Shown: positions 34,011-44,124 of the stretch, piece after piece
How the letters are laid out: each line of letters begins with the position of its first letter
Numbering within the stretch: position 1 is the first letter of the stretch
Assembly (NCBI GenBank): GCA_003427395.1
Contig: BFEA01000061.1
Location: 2,147,904 to 2,211,903, forward strand
From: Chara braunii
Lineage: Eukaryota; Streptophyta; Charophyceae; Charales; Characeae
DNA length: 64,000 nucleotides
Direction: 5' to 3'
Program-made: the position numbers and the translations under genes
The notes under the pieces: generated by a model
What the model was told of the DNA's origin: nothing
Seen by the model: the letters and a program-made list of their open reading frames with translations, nothing else
Databases searched by the model: none

Positions 34011-35760
34011 CACATGTGATCATCATATCATAAAATTTGCCACAAAATTTATGTTGCTCTGTTTTGGAGAGGCTGTCGGCGGCGTGATTAAAAGATTTGG
34101 GAATCCAGATTGGCGACAAAAGGGTATCATGGCGGAGAAGTATTGAAGCGATTGTTCGTAACCATGGGTTGAAGATTGGATCTGACAAGCGAAGATGATT
34201 AAGCAGGGCAATAGCGGATTGGCTATCTGAGAGTAGTGTGACGGAGGTAGACAGAAGGAGATGGGAATGATTAGTTTCAAGGAAGATGAATGTTTTGAGG
34301 ATGGCGTAGAGTTTTCTGTGGGTCGAGGAAGTTGAGATGAGTTCCTGGGGTAAGCATTCATTTAAAGAAAGTAGGGAAGAAGAGGCTGGGGAAATGATTG
34401 CTTCAATTTGGGTTGGTGAAGCATCAGTTTCTATTAAGCAAGTTGTTGTTCTGTTATTCCAGAGACGACCGGGAAGGTGAGGGAGATGGTGAAGCCACCA
34501 ATGAAGATCCGAGATAAGGTCGTCAGAAATATGAACAGGTGAATCCCAATTGGAGGGTGAGATGGAGTCGTAGAGGGAAAAAATAAATAGGGGAGCTGAA
34601 AGAAAAACTCTTGTAAGGGAAATGAGTTTTCCTGCGAGTTTAGCCAAAGTTCTGCTTGAGGGGGCAAAATCAGATATTGTGCTAATAAGTTTGAGTATTT
34701 TTTTCGATTTGTCTTCTGGAACTCTTATACGCTTATGGTGTGAATCAATGTTGAAACCTAAAAACCTAATTTTATGAGTTGGGAGAAAATTGCATTTGTG
34801 GAGACTAAGGAAAAAACCTAGGTTGTGCAAAAGTGCTACGGAGTTGGAGGTTTTCCTGATCAGAAGTAAGAGATTGGAATTAGCAAGGGTTGAATTGTCT
34901 ATATAAGAGGTGATTGAAACACAACGGAGGCGTATTTCAGCCATCATCTCTTGTATGACAGTTGTAAATATCCAACAAGCTGTGGAGATACCAAAACAAA
35001 GTGTAGTGAATTGATAGTGAATGTTATTCCATTTAAAAGCGAGATAAGGTTTGTGGGTTGGGTGAATAGGGATATGATAATAGTCGTTCTTTATATCAAA
35101 GCAAGAGAGGAAATCCTGATTTGGTGAACCGAAAAAAGAGGCAACCAGATCATTGATGGTTTCATGGTGGAATTCTGGAAAAGATATGAAAAGGTTGACG
35201 AATCTGACATCTAAAATAAACCTGGTTTTAGATGAGTTTTAAGTGGCAAAAACTTGGTTGACTATAATCGGTGAAGGTGAAGGCTCGATAACTTTTGAGG
35301 AAAGAAGTTGAGATACAGTTGAGGTAATGAAGTCTAGGTGATGAGGTAAGAGAGTGTGATTAGGTATGGAGGTGGGAGGAGGTTCTATACATTGAAGCAC
35401 TCGCTTGAACTGAGCCGCTGGGTAAACATTTTTTAACATTCTCCGAACTTCGATGATTTTCTTAACTGGAATATGCTTTGTTCCGACAAAATTAAGACGA
35501 ATGCCATGACAGATCCATTGAAGAACTGAATGAGAGTAACGCCTCGAAGAAGTAGATAGCAGCCTTGACCAATTCGAAAATGACTGAGAGGTTGAGGCGG
35601 CAAAGAAGCTATGTGGGTTGCGAAGCCAAGAGGAAGGTTCCTGGAGGGCAAAAAGAGCAAGTTGAAGATCAGAAGAAGAAGGTGGGGAGTTTATATTTGA
35701 GAGTATGCGTAGTACTGAAGGTATTGTAAAAGCTGGTGTATCAGTCTGCCTTGCGATTGG
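33916..35760 (-). pseudogene. DIRS-type reverse transcriptase-RNase H (retroelement pol), decayed
   Basis: DIRS elements replicate through RT-RNase H and integrate with a tyrosine recombinase. The frame is continuous on both sides of one TAA (35239-35241). N-terminal landmarks are 'VSQLLSSKVIEPSPSPI' and 'KTRFILDVRFVN' (motif 1). Motif A is 'FDIKNDYYHIPIHP' and motif B is 'CFGISTACWIFT'. The active-site YxDD reads YIDN near 34900, so the second Asp is lost. 'HKIRFLGFNID' and 'LAKLAGKLISL' follow. RNase H shows TDAS near 34420, a HRKLYAIL block where Glu is expected, LLSDSQSA and NHAADSLS. The GxGA after TDAS is also gone. No tyrosine recombinase is seen downstream. The lost acidic residues fit G-to-A change, and the copy should be inactive. 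Confidence 0.7.
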
Positions 35761-36610
35761 AGTCTGAGGTTGGTGCCTTGGCGTTATCTGATTGTTTGAC
35801 GTCTGAGTCGAGGTGAGGAGGTTTTGAAATGCGATGGAAGTCATAACCCCTGTCCAGGGTGTCTTCATACTGCCTCTTGGAGGATGATTTCTTGTAATCT
35901 TCAGTCTTGACGTGGTCTTCTTTCTTGCGACAGTCTGAGGAATCTCCATCATGCTTGTAGGATCTGCAGAAAATAAAAAATGATGATAAGCCCATGAACG
36001 CAAATGGCGTGGACCTATTAACGATTTAGGGCGAGAAAAATAATAATTGGGCAACGCCCCTGAGAACTTACCTTGACGCGTCCCTTCTTGCGATGCTTAG
36101 GCAGTAGTTGTACTCAGATCGAATGATTGGTAGTGTCGGCTCCAGACCTTCTCTGATTGCCTTGTTGATAATTGACTTGATTTCACTTGGAATTATATGA
36201 TCCATGCAGTCTTTTGCAATGGAAATGAGTCGAGAGGAGAAGTCACTTGACATCGTCTTTCCAAAAGGACAGTGATGGTAATTGAGATTGACTGTATAAA
36301 ACCGGATGACCGATTCGATTTGGTAGTACCATGCTGGTGCAGAAAACAGTCTGAACCAGGCCTGAAGTTCTTCAAATAAAGGTGTTGAGTTGTTTTCGAT
36401 ACGCAACTTGATAGCTTGCAACTTCGATGATAGTTTATGATAGAGTTCATTTGAAGTTTGATTTTCCTCCTCCTTTTTTGCTAGTTGCTTGAGAAAGGCC
36501 TCAGTTGAAGTTTTCGCTTTCTGTTGCTGCTGAAGGAACTGTGCTTTGAGCTGCTCGAACTGATCCATGGAAAACGTTTGCGATGTGGTAGTGAAAGTCA
36601 AGGTTTGCAT
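35741..36610 (-). CDS. Gag-like ORF with a spliceosomal intron, upstream of the DIRS-type pol
   Basis: Exon 1 reads from ATG 36610 (or the in-frame Met at about 36572, 'MDQFEQLKAQFLQQQQ') to 36072. The intron 35964-36071 is 108 bp with GTAAGT at its 5' end and TTTTCTGCAG at its 3' end. Exon 2 (35963-35741) continues in frame to a TGA. The product starts with a Gln-rich coiled coil, has a Trp/Tyr-containing middle and ends in a Lys/Asp/Ser-rich charged tail ('CRKKEDHVKTEDYKK'). Exon 2 overlaps the pol frame in another register. No internal stop is present, unlike in pol. The Gag assignment comes from position and composition, not from a known motif. Introns have been reported in some DIRS-type elements. 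Confidence 0.55.
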
Positions 36611-37056
36611 GTTCCAGTGTTGCGGACGATTGGGGAGTGGGGGATTTTGAGAGGGAAAGGGAGAGAGTAGTTGAGGTGGATTGGGAGTGGTGGAGTTTGA
36701 GAGGGAAAAGAAGGAAACTGTTGAGGTGGGGGAGGAAGGTTGAACGGGAACAGAGGGGGTTGGTTAGGAGGTGGATGTTGATTGAGTGAAGGATGTTGGA
36801 GGATTGCGGTAGGTGGGGTGGATGCTTTAATTTTCATGGCAAGAGAGTTGACGCTATATGACGATGAGGTATTACGAGGTTTGACTAAGAAAAGAAGTTG
36901 ATGGGTTTGAGAAACACCAGGATAAAGACAGTCGAAGACTTTCACAGGAACGTAGATAGGGGGGAAAACTGGCAGAATGGCGAGTAGTTCTGCACCGATG
37001 AGTGATTGGGGTCCTGATGCATTGATATAAGTGAGGAGTATAGGATCCATCTGCAA
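36598..37056 (-). CDS. Pro-rich ORF preceding the Gag-like ORF
   Basis: From ATG 37056 the frame gives a hydrophobic N-terminus ('ELLAILPVFPPIYVPVKVFDCLYPGV') and a long Pro-rich tail (PPPP, PLFPFNLPPPPQQF). It ends at a TGA 13 bp inside the next ORF, so the two frames overlap at their junction. It may be the first ORF of the same retroelement, or the two may be joined by frameshift or splicing. The function is not recognised. Confidence 0.4.
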   Translation of the reverse strand: MQMDPILLTYINASGPQSLIGAELLAILPVFPPIYVPVKVFDCLYPGVSQTHQLLFLVKPRNTSSSYSVNSLAMKIKASTPPTAILQHPSLNQHPPPNQPPLFPFNLPPPPQQFPSFPSQTPPLPIHLNYSLPFPLKIPHSPIVRNTGTCKP

Positions 37057-37204
37057 AAAAGATTGAGAAAGTTACTACGGTTTTGTTTTGTAAAAATGTT
37101 GAAAAAACACCCCTCAAAATTTCTTTCGTTCTCAAACACTTCTACTTTATCTCCCCCTATTTTTTTTTTCTTTTTTTTTAATGGGTCAGAAAATAACTAA
37201 AGAT

Positions 37205-37350
37205 ATGTATATACCCCCCCCCCCCCTCTTCTCCTCCCCCCCTTTTTTTTTTTTTTTTTTTTTTTCTTTTGTTAAAAATATTTTAAATTTTTTTTTTTTC
37301 CCCCCCCCCCCTTTTTTTTCCCCCCCCTTTTTTTTTTTTTTTTTTTTTTG
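37205..37350. repeat. poly-C / poly-T block
   Basis: Alternating long C and T runs. The stretch 37360-38380 beyond it is AT-rich with several T runs and no supported gene. Confidence 0.8.
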
Positions 37351-38066
37351 TTGGAACTTTTGAGGGTGGCTCATAGTGATACCGATATTGCCGTTGGTAA
37401 ACCGATGAGCAATATTTTGACTCCTAGTCCTTACGTCCTTCATTATTAATTTTATTACTATTTTTTGTCATTCTGTAAAAGGAGTTTTACTGAACTGGTA
37501 ACGAAATGTTGATTCTAGTGAACTGATTGAAATTTCGCCTGTAACCAACTCACAGCCCTTTTCGGATCCCATTTAATCTGAATGCGTCCTTGAGTGAAAG
37601 AGTAAAAATGGCAGCGGGGTCGCAATGCAGTTATTGTCTTTCTGCCTTATTCCTTCCCTTTTTTTTTTTTTTTATGGTTCTTCAAGAAACTGTGAAATCT
37701 TAGGAAAGAAAAGGGCAAGGATGAAAAAGGGTACAGCTAAGCAGAGAAAAAGAAAATTAATAAAGAGATCGCGCGGGGGGAAGGTTATTGACAAGGAAGG
37801 GATTAAGGGAAAGAGAGTTGATGAGATTAAAAAGTAGGCAGAAAGGGGCTAACAAAAGGTCTGGCAAAACCGAAGAAAAAAATGAGTCTCCCATTAAGTC
37901 CGACATTCTCTGCAAAACAATAGAACGAATTATTAAGAGATGCAAATGCTATTTTGTTTACCTCCCCCCTCTTTTTTTTTTTTTTTTTTTAGCGACGTTC
38001 CCTCAAAGCGGATGTAACCTTTCATCCTTCCTTTTTCGTGCTTACCAAGTATTTCTCATATTATTG

Positions 38067-38097
<31 letters not shown>

Positions 38098-38379
38098 GCA
38101 CGCAAAATACTCAGAGTAAACAATGGGAAAACGAAATGTTCCGCTGGAATGATTACTTATTCCCCTATTAAACATTGCACAATGGATAGATGCGTGAGAA
38201 TGAAAAAAGTCTTAGATAACCATCAATAAGGTGAGCATCTAACCAACCGCGACTGGTCTTAATTTATACTAACTACGGGAGGCTTCTGTTCTCATCATTT
38301 TTTTCCTTTTTTTTTTTTTTTTTTTTGCGCACACATAATTACGCAGAATATTGGTGGTTGAAATGGTCTTAGTGGCAGG

Positions 38380-39770
38380 TTTTGACCCTTGATTGACAAT
38401 AGTCCAAGCTAGCAGACACATGGGTTTACGAAAGGACTATGAGCCAGTCTGTAGATAAATCATTTTCGCGTGCGACTGGCCTTGCGCAATCCTGCGCGCT
38501 CTCGTCTCTTTCTTCTTTTGCTTTTTTTTTTTTTTTTTTTAATAGGCCTCTATTTTGACAGGATGAGTAATGCATCGACCAGTCGGGTGAAATTCAGAAC
38601 CCGTGGTTGATGTTGAGATTCTTTATCAAAGGGAAGTTTTAATATCCACTATGACCTTCTCCCTTGTTGTCTTTTACTCTTTTTCCTTGTCCTTTTGCCT
38701 TGCGCATGCATACTCATCGACCCCCCCCCCCCCCCCTCCTCCTTTTTTGTCTTTTTTTGTTTTAGGTCTTTCAATTGATAGGATAAACAACGCAACGCCA
38801 ACCGAATAAAAACTCAGAATCCACAGTTGGTGCTGAGACGCCCTATCAATAGGAAGATCTAATAACGCACTGTCTCAGTCTCCCTTGATGATTCCCTCTT
38901 CCTACTCATTTCACAAGTATAGGAATAAAAGCAGATCAGGAGATAGAAAGACATTCAGATATGGGAGTTCTGTTTGGTTTTTCAAAAGATCCTTGACCGA
39001 TAATAGTCCATGTTAACAGACATGATAGTTTTCGAATGATACGGGCAATGAGCCAGTCTGCGGATAAATCATTTAGGCGTGCGGTTGGCCCTGCGCTATT
39101 CTACCTGTTCTTGTCTGCCCTCTCTTTTTTTTTTTTTTTTTTTTTGAATAGGCATTTCTATTGAATAGCGCTACGACCAATCGGGTGCAATTCAGAACCC
39201 GTGAGTGGCATTGAGTTTCCTTATCAAAGGGAAGTTCTAATCCCCACTATCATACTCTTCCTTTGCTGTCTTCCATTCACCTTCCTTGACCCTTTGCCTC
39301 GCGCACATGCACACCTTTTCCATTGATAGGGTGAATAGCGCAATGCCAACCGGATGAAACTCAGAATCCATGGTTGGTGCTGAGATGTCCTATCAATGGG
39401 AGATCTAATAGCGCACTGTCTTGCCCTCTCTTAACGATTCCTTTTCCTACGCATTTCACAAGTAAAAGGTAGATCAAGAGATGAAAATAGAAAACACACA
39501 AAAGTGGGATTTCCATTGGGGTTTCTAATGATGTTTCTCCTTTCATTTAACAGGCAAATGATAAGGGAATAGGCCAAGAGATGAAAAATAGGAAACACAT
39601 GTAGAAGAGTAGTTCATGTTTTAGGTAAAAGAATGCATGGAGTGAGATGCCTTTTGTCCTTCGCATGTCTTTCTAATTATAAGATGCACAACAAACCGAC
39701 CGATCAGATGAATTTCAGAATCTGTGGCTGGTGTTGAAATACCCTATTAATGAAATATTATAAACTGGTG
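38380..39770. repeat. ~600-bp tandem repeat with a ~200-bp sub-repeat
   Basis: 'GATAATAGTCC' or 'GACAATAGTCC', 'GAGCCAGTCTG(T/C)(A/G)GATAAATCATTT', a T run and 'TTGCCT(T/C)GCGCA' recur at about 600-bp spacing. Inside each unit a sub-repeat 'TTCAGAACCCGTGG' or 'CTCAGAATCCATGG', then 'TGNTGAGAT' and 'CCTATCAATGGGAGATCTAATA', occurs near 38592, 38812, 39191, 39362 and 39714. No gene is seen from 38380 to 40860. Poly-T runs also lie at 40108-40147, 40232-40255 and 40450-40472. Confidence 0.65.
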
Positions 39771-40104
39771 TTGTTACCCTATGCGTTGACGGCTCTCGGT
39801 TCTTTTATTGCAAAAACGCTTTTCGAGTAAAGGGATAAAATGAACAAGCATTTGAACTACAATTTCTTATTGAAGAGAGAAGCTAAACGAGTTAAGGAAT
39901 TTCAACAGTAATAGATTTATCCTCCTTTGCATTGCCCTTTGCTCCCCTCCCCTTTCAATTTTATTTTTTTATTTTTTTACCTCGGCACAAGGTCCGCATG
40001 ATGATGATTGCAGAATGATCAGAGAAGTTAAATAGTGATATGCCTGATTGTGGGAAACTTTGCACAGCGAGAGATGACTCCTTTACACCTCAACCAGATC
40101 TTCC

Positions 40105-40148
<44 letters not shown>

Positions 40149-40864
40149 ATAACGAAAAAATAACAAGGATGCTGTGAAAAGGAAAATTTGCCAAGATCCA
40201 TATTAAGATCCCCTCTCTCCTGCACTTTGTCCCTTTTTTTTTTTTTTTTTTTTTTACTTCGAAGCAATCACATAGTTAGCTGATGTCGTACCAGCATGGT
40301 GTCCATTCAGAGTCCCCGCCCCACCTTTTTTTTTTTTAACAAGTAATTATCATTAAAATTATTTTTTCCAGCCTTGCTAGGTGAGGGTAAATCATCCAGA
40401 ATGCGTATATTCACTGTCCTTTATGCAAGTTGATAATTCCTAGTCCCGTCTTTTTTTTTTTTTTTTTTTTTTACAAATTAGACAGGACAAACTAGGAAGA
40501 AAACTTTTAGTATTGTCTTGCGATTTGGAAAAATCCCTGCTAACTGTGTCATGCATGCTGGAAGAGACACACATATTAACAATAAATTGAGTTCAAATCA
40601 GAACTGCCTTACTGGCAAATTGACCAATTATTACAAAATTCAGTCAAAATGGTAGAATACCGGATTGATCCCGATCATTGTTATGACAAACAGAGATAAG
40701 AATGAGATTTAGGGAGAAGTAGGAAGATGGTGAAGAGGTGGAGGAGAAAAAAGATGAAAAGAATCCCAAAGATTAACAGGTCTAAGTTCCTACAGATGCT
40801 CGACTTGCGCCTTTGTCTCGGTGTCTTAGGTGGCGGCAGGGGAGATGGTTGAAAGGGAGGAGTT

Positions 40865-42441
40865 TTAGTGGTTGAAGAGACGGGGTTTTGTTACAAGAAA
40901 GAGGGGTTGAAGAGGGAGTGACTGAGTACGGGATGGGGCGTCAGAAGAAGAAGATTCCTCAGGTTCAGTCTTTCCTGACTTCCTTTTTCGAGAGGGAGTC
41001 TGTTGGCTGCCTTCCTCGGCATTTCGAGCAACGATATCCCTGAAACTTATACGCTTCTTCCTTCCCTTAGACGAGCAAAAGAAGAAACGAGGGTAGTCAA
41101 GGTTATAGGGGGTAGAAGGTTTGAGGGGAAAGATCGGGTGGCGGATGTAATCAGGGAGATTGTCGAATGCCTCCTTCCGGATAAACCTAAACCAGGGACC
41201 TGGACCCCAGTCTGCAAGTTCCTCAATATGAAGAGCTGAGACCGCTTCTCCTCCCAACACAGTGAAGAAGTCCTTGAAGTGGGCAGCGATAGGGAAAGCA
41301 AGGAAGGGTGACGAAGCCAGACCAGAAAGATTTTCCACCAAGGTAAGAAGGCCCCTCCGGACCCAAGAGAAAACCGACCGATCATTCATGCATGCAATGC
41401 ACATCCCAAGGCAGTAGTTAGCTGCTATGTCGCCTGCGCAGACCAGCTGGAATTCGGCCAGATCTAAACGTGTCATGAGCACTCGCGGTTAACGACCACC
41501 TGAAATTTCAGAATGAAAGATTCTGAAGTGGTCTGAAACCGTTGAAATGGCCAGAGACACTTCAGTCATTTCGGAAGTTTCGGGTAGTTTGGAGGACACG
41601 TTTTATGTTTTTTTTTTTTTTTTTCAACCTGTCTTTTCGGCCACTTCAGGTCATTTCAAGATTTCAGGTGTTAGAGACTTGAAACCTCTAAAGTGGCTGA
41701 AGCTTCGGAAAAGGGTTTCAGGTACCCCCATTCACCCATTTGGATGGAGTACCTAAAACCCCTTTCTTCAGGTAACCCCATTCACCCATTTGGATGGGGT
41801 ACCTGAAACCCCTTTCAGAAGCTTCAGCCACTTCAGGTCATTTCAGGAATTTCAGGTGGGGANCTGAAACCGCTGAAGTGGCTGAAGCTTCTGAAAGGGG
41901 TTTCAGGTACCCCCATCCAAATTGTTGAATAGGGGTACATGAAACCCCTTTCAGAAGCTTTAGCCACTTTAGGTAATTTCAGGAATTTCAGGTGGGGACC
42001 TGAAACCGCTGAAGTGGTTGAAGCTTTTGAAAGGGGTTTCAGATGCCCCCATCCAACCATTTGGATGGGGGTACTTGAAACCCCTTTCGGAAGCTTCAAC
42101 CACTTCAGGTCATTTCAGGAGTTTCAGGTGGGGACCTGAAGTGGCTGAAAGTGACTTGTAAATAGTGTCTGTTGTTAACCATCTCTCGCTCTGAATAGCT
42201 CTCTTGGAGTAAGTGCAAAAAGTGGCCTCAATTCTACGAAGGTGATCTTGAACAACATCGCAAATAAAATATAATAGGAGAGGAGTTCCGCAGCACGCTT
42301 GCGTTTGATGACACAGAAAGACTTGTCCCCGTGCTGAAACTTGAATTTGGCGGCGTCAGTGCAGAATCGACTGATGTCCTCTGCGTTCAGTAAGTCACCG
42401 TACTTAAACGGTGTTTTCGTTATAAGTGAAATTGTTTTCAT
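40865..42441 (-). pseudogene. ORF of unknown function split by a palindromic insertion
   Basis: The N-terminal part runs from ATG 42441 ('MKTISLITKTPFKYGDLL') to 42178. The rest resumes at about 41488 ('VLMTRLDLAEFQLVCAGDI') and ends at 40865. Removing 41493-42178, which leaves one TTAA, joins the two halves in the same frame, with a TAA codon at the junction formed by the TTAA itself. The protein has a mixed alpha-helical body, then a Ser/Lys/Arg-rich tail ('SRKRKSGKTEPEESSSS') resembling a nuclear-localisation region. I recognise no domain. It could be a retroelement ORF, since it lies between the DIRS-type element and a Ulp1 element. Confidence 0.45.
41493..42178. mobile_element. palindromic TTTCAGG array inserted at TTAA
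   Basis: About 680 bp built from the words TTTCAGG/CCTGAAA, CCACTTCAGG/CCTGAAGTGG and GAAGCTTC. GTTAAC flanks both ends (41488-41493 and 42174-42179), giving a TTAA (or 6-bp) target duplication. The largest internal hairpin has arms of about 41 bp (41796-41836 with 41873-41914). Units of roughly 120 bp recur in alternating orientation, with 'CCCATTCACCCATTTGGATGG' between them. There are no convincing terminal inverted repeats and no ORF. A TTAA duplication is typical of piggyBac-type transposition, so this may be a non-autonomous relative. Confidence 0.5.
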
Positions 42442-42497
42442 GTTCACTTTTTTTTTTAACTGTAAAATGGCAGAACGAAATGGGGAAATTATAGACG

Positions 42498-42610
42498 AAA
42501 TAACGACAAAATAAAATAACGATAAAGCAAAATAACGACAAAGCAAAATAACGACAAAGCGAAATAACGACAAAGCAAAACAACGACAAAGCAAAATAAG
42601 GACGAAACAA
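42498..42610. repeat. ~16-bp tandem repeat CGACAAAGCAAAATAA
   Basis: About seven units with small variants, just upstream (5') of the minus-strand ORF that starts at 42441. The hydrophobic Leu/Phe/Cys frame across it is an artefact. Confidence 0.75.
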
Positions 42611-42870
42611 TGTTCATATTTCAAAGCTTAGCAATGCAAATTCGAAGGAACGACAAAACAATGCTCAAATATGAAAAGTTGAAGGAAAAATTTAATGTGA
42701 CAGTCATGATTATACACGTTCAAAATAATCATGCTCCCGTGTTGCTCGTGCACAAAATATAATACAATGTCAAGTTTTTACCTCGAATGTTTACACTCAG
42801 TAAACATGTCAATCTTATCAAAAAAATATTAACTACGGACTACAGCTTTAGTCGCACCTCATTGACTTTC

Positions 42871-43538
42871 CTATCTAACCATGGACAAAATGTCAAATGC
42901 TATTATAAGCCTCATATCAGAAATATTGGCTTGTGAGAAAGCAAATGGAGGGAAGTGACCTCTTGCAAGGAAAGATGCAAAACCTAACATAAAAACACCA
43001 CAACTACAAGGATCCTCTTTAGCAGGAATCCCATCTACTGATGTATCAAAGGAGGATGTAGGCCCGTCCACATGATATCTTTCGTGAAGATTGTGTCGAT
43101 GAAATTCCGCTTCGAAAAAATCTTCCAAACGTTCAATGACTGAAACATGGTCAACATGAGGGAGAGAGTCTATGAGGTGGAATTTACAGTCCGGACCGTC
43201 TATGCTGACATAAGCTAAGGCCAGTAATTTCCAAAATGAAGAGGGATAATCACTAAGTCATAATCAATCAGATTTGTGTCCTTCACTCATTTCATCCCTT
43301 CGAAATATGCGGTTTCAAACCTCGAAGGACCTGACAATCGAGTGAAGAAAAATGAATAGAAAATGTACACAAAAGGAACACTACAAGAGTTTTCATGATC
43401 TCTTGTCACTTCTGTACATGTCAAATCAACCTTGATGTGGTCATTGGTGATCTGGACGGCTAGCAGGTACAAATTGACGACTTCGTCATTTAGCCATTTC
43501 CCTTCCTCGATGACGACCATGATGTCTTCCTTTCCCAC
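42871..43538 (-). pseudogene. Ulp1-type (C48) protease domain, decayed
   Basis: From the 43538 end: 'IEEGKWLNDEVVNLYLLAV', the typical WLND entry, then 'FFTRLSG'. A TGA (43287-43289) follows where Trp is usual in 'K-W-VKDTN'. 'VIIPLHFGNYW' has Tyr where the catalytic His (HW) should be, and a one-base loss near 43222 shifts the frame. 'FHLIDSLPHVDHV' keeps the Asp of DSL. 'IPAKEDPCSCGVFMLGF' near 43010 keeps the catalytic Cys but has Lys for the oxyanion Gln. The domain is therefore recognisable but catalytically compromised. It lies downstream of the ParB-like/methyltransferase-like frames on the same strand and may belong to the same element, as Ulp1 domains often do in plant transposons. 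Confidence 0.65.
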
Positions 43539-44124
43539 CTTCTAGCCCCCCTTGTGATCGACAATGCCGTATGCTTCATTGTCTTCGTTGTTGCCTGTAA
43601 TCATGTCAAGATACTCCTTTTCTTCTACGGTGAGGCGTTTTGTTGCTAAAGGAATCTGGAACGAACGGTCATGAACTGCATACAAACACACATATAAACA
43701 ACAATGGAACGACTAAGACTTCATACAAAAACGAACTTTTCGTTATGTGATGTACGACGTAGACCCGAGTTCATGTTTTTGGTTGTCTATCTGTTTCACT
43801 ATCAGAATTGTCATCCACAATAGATAAACTGCAACCTTAGCGATGCAATTTCTTCCCTTCTTTGAGGCTTATTCCAACAGCTTTAAACATCCTTAGGGCA
43901 GCTGGCTTCATAGATGGAAATGTCATGGGTGTAAGTCTTCTTCTCTCTTTTTTGGGCAATAACGGCAAAGTCGACAAGGCTTGCAAGCCACGACGAATAA
44001 TATTATTCTCACTCTGCCTTTGCGAACGTACGTGCGTCGTTTTTCACAGTTCTTTTCGTCGCCCTGCATGTTCAGCAATATAAAACGACAATGATTGACA
44101 AGACAAAACATTATGAGTTTAAGT

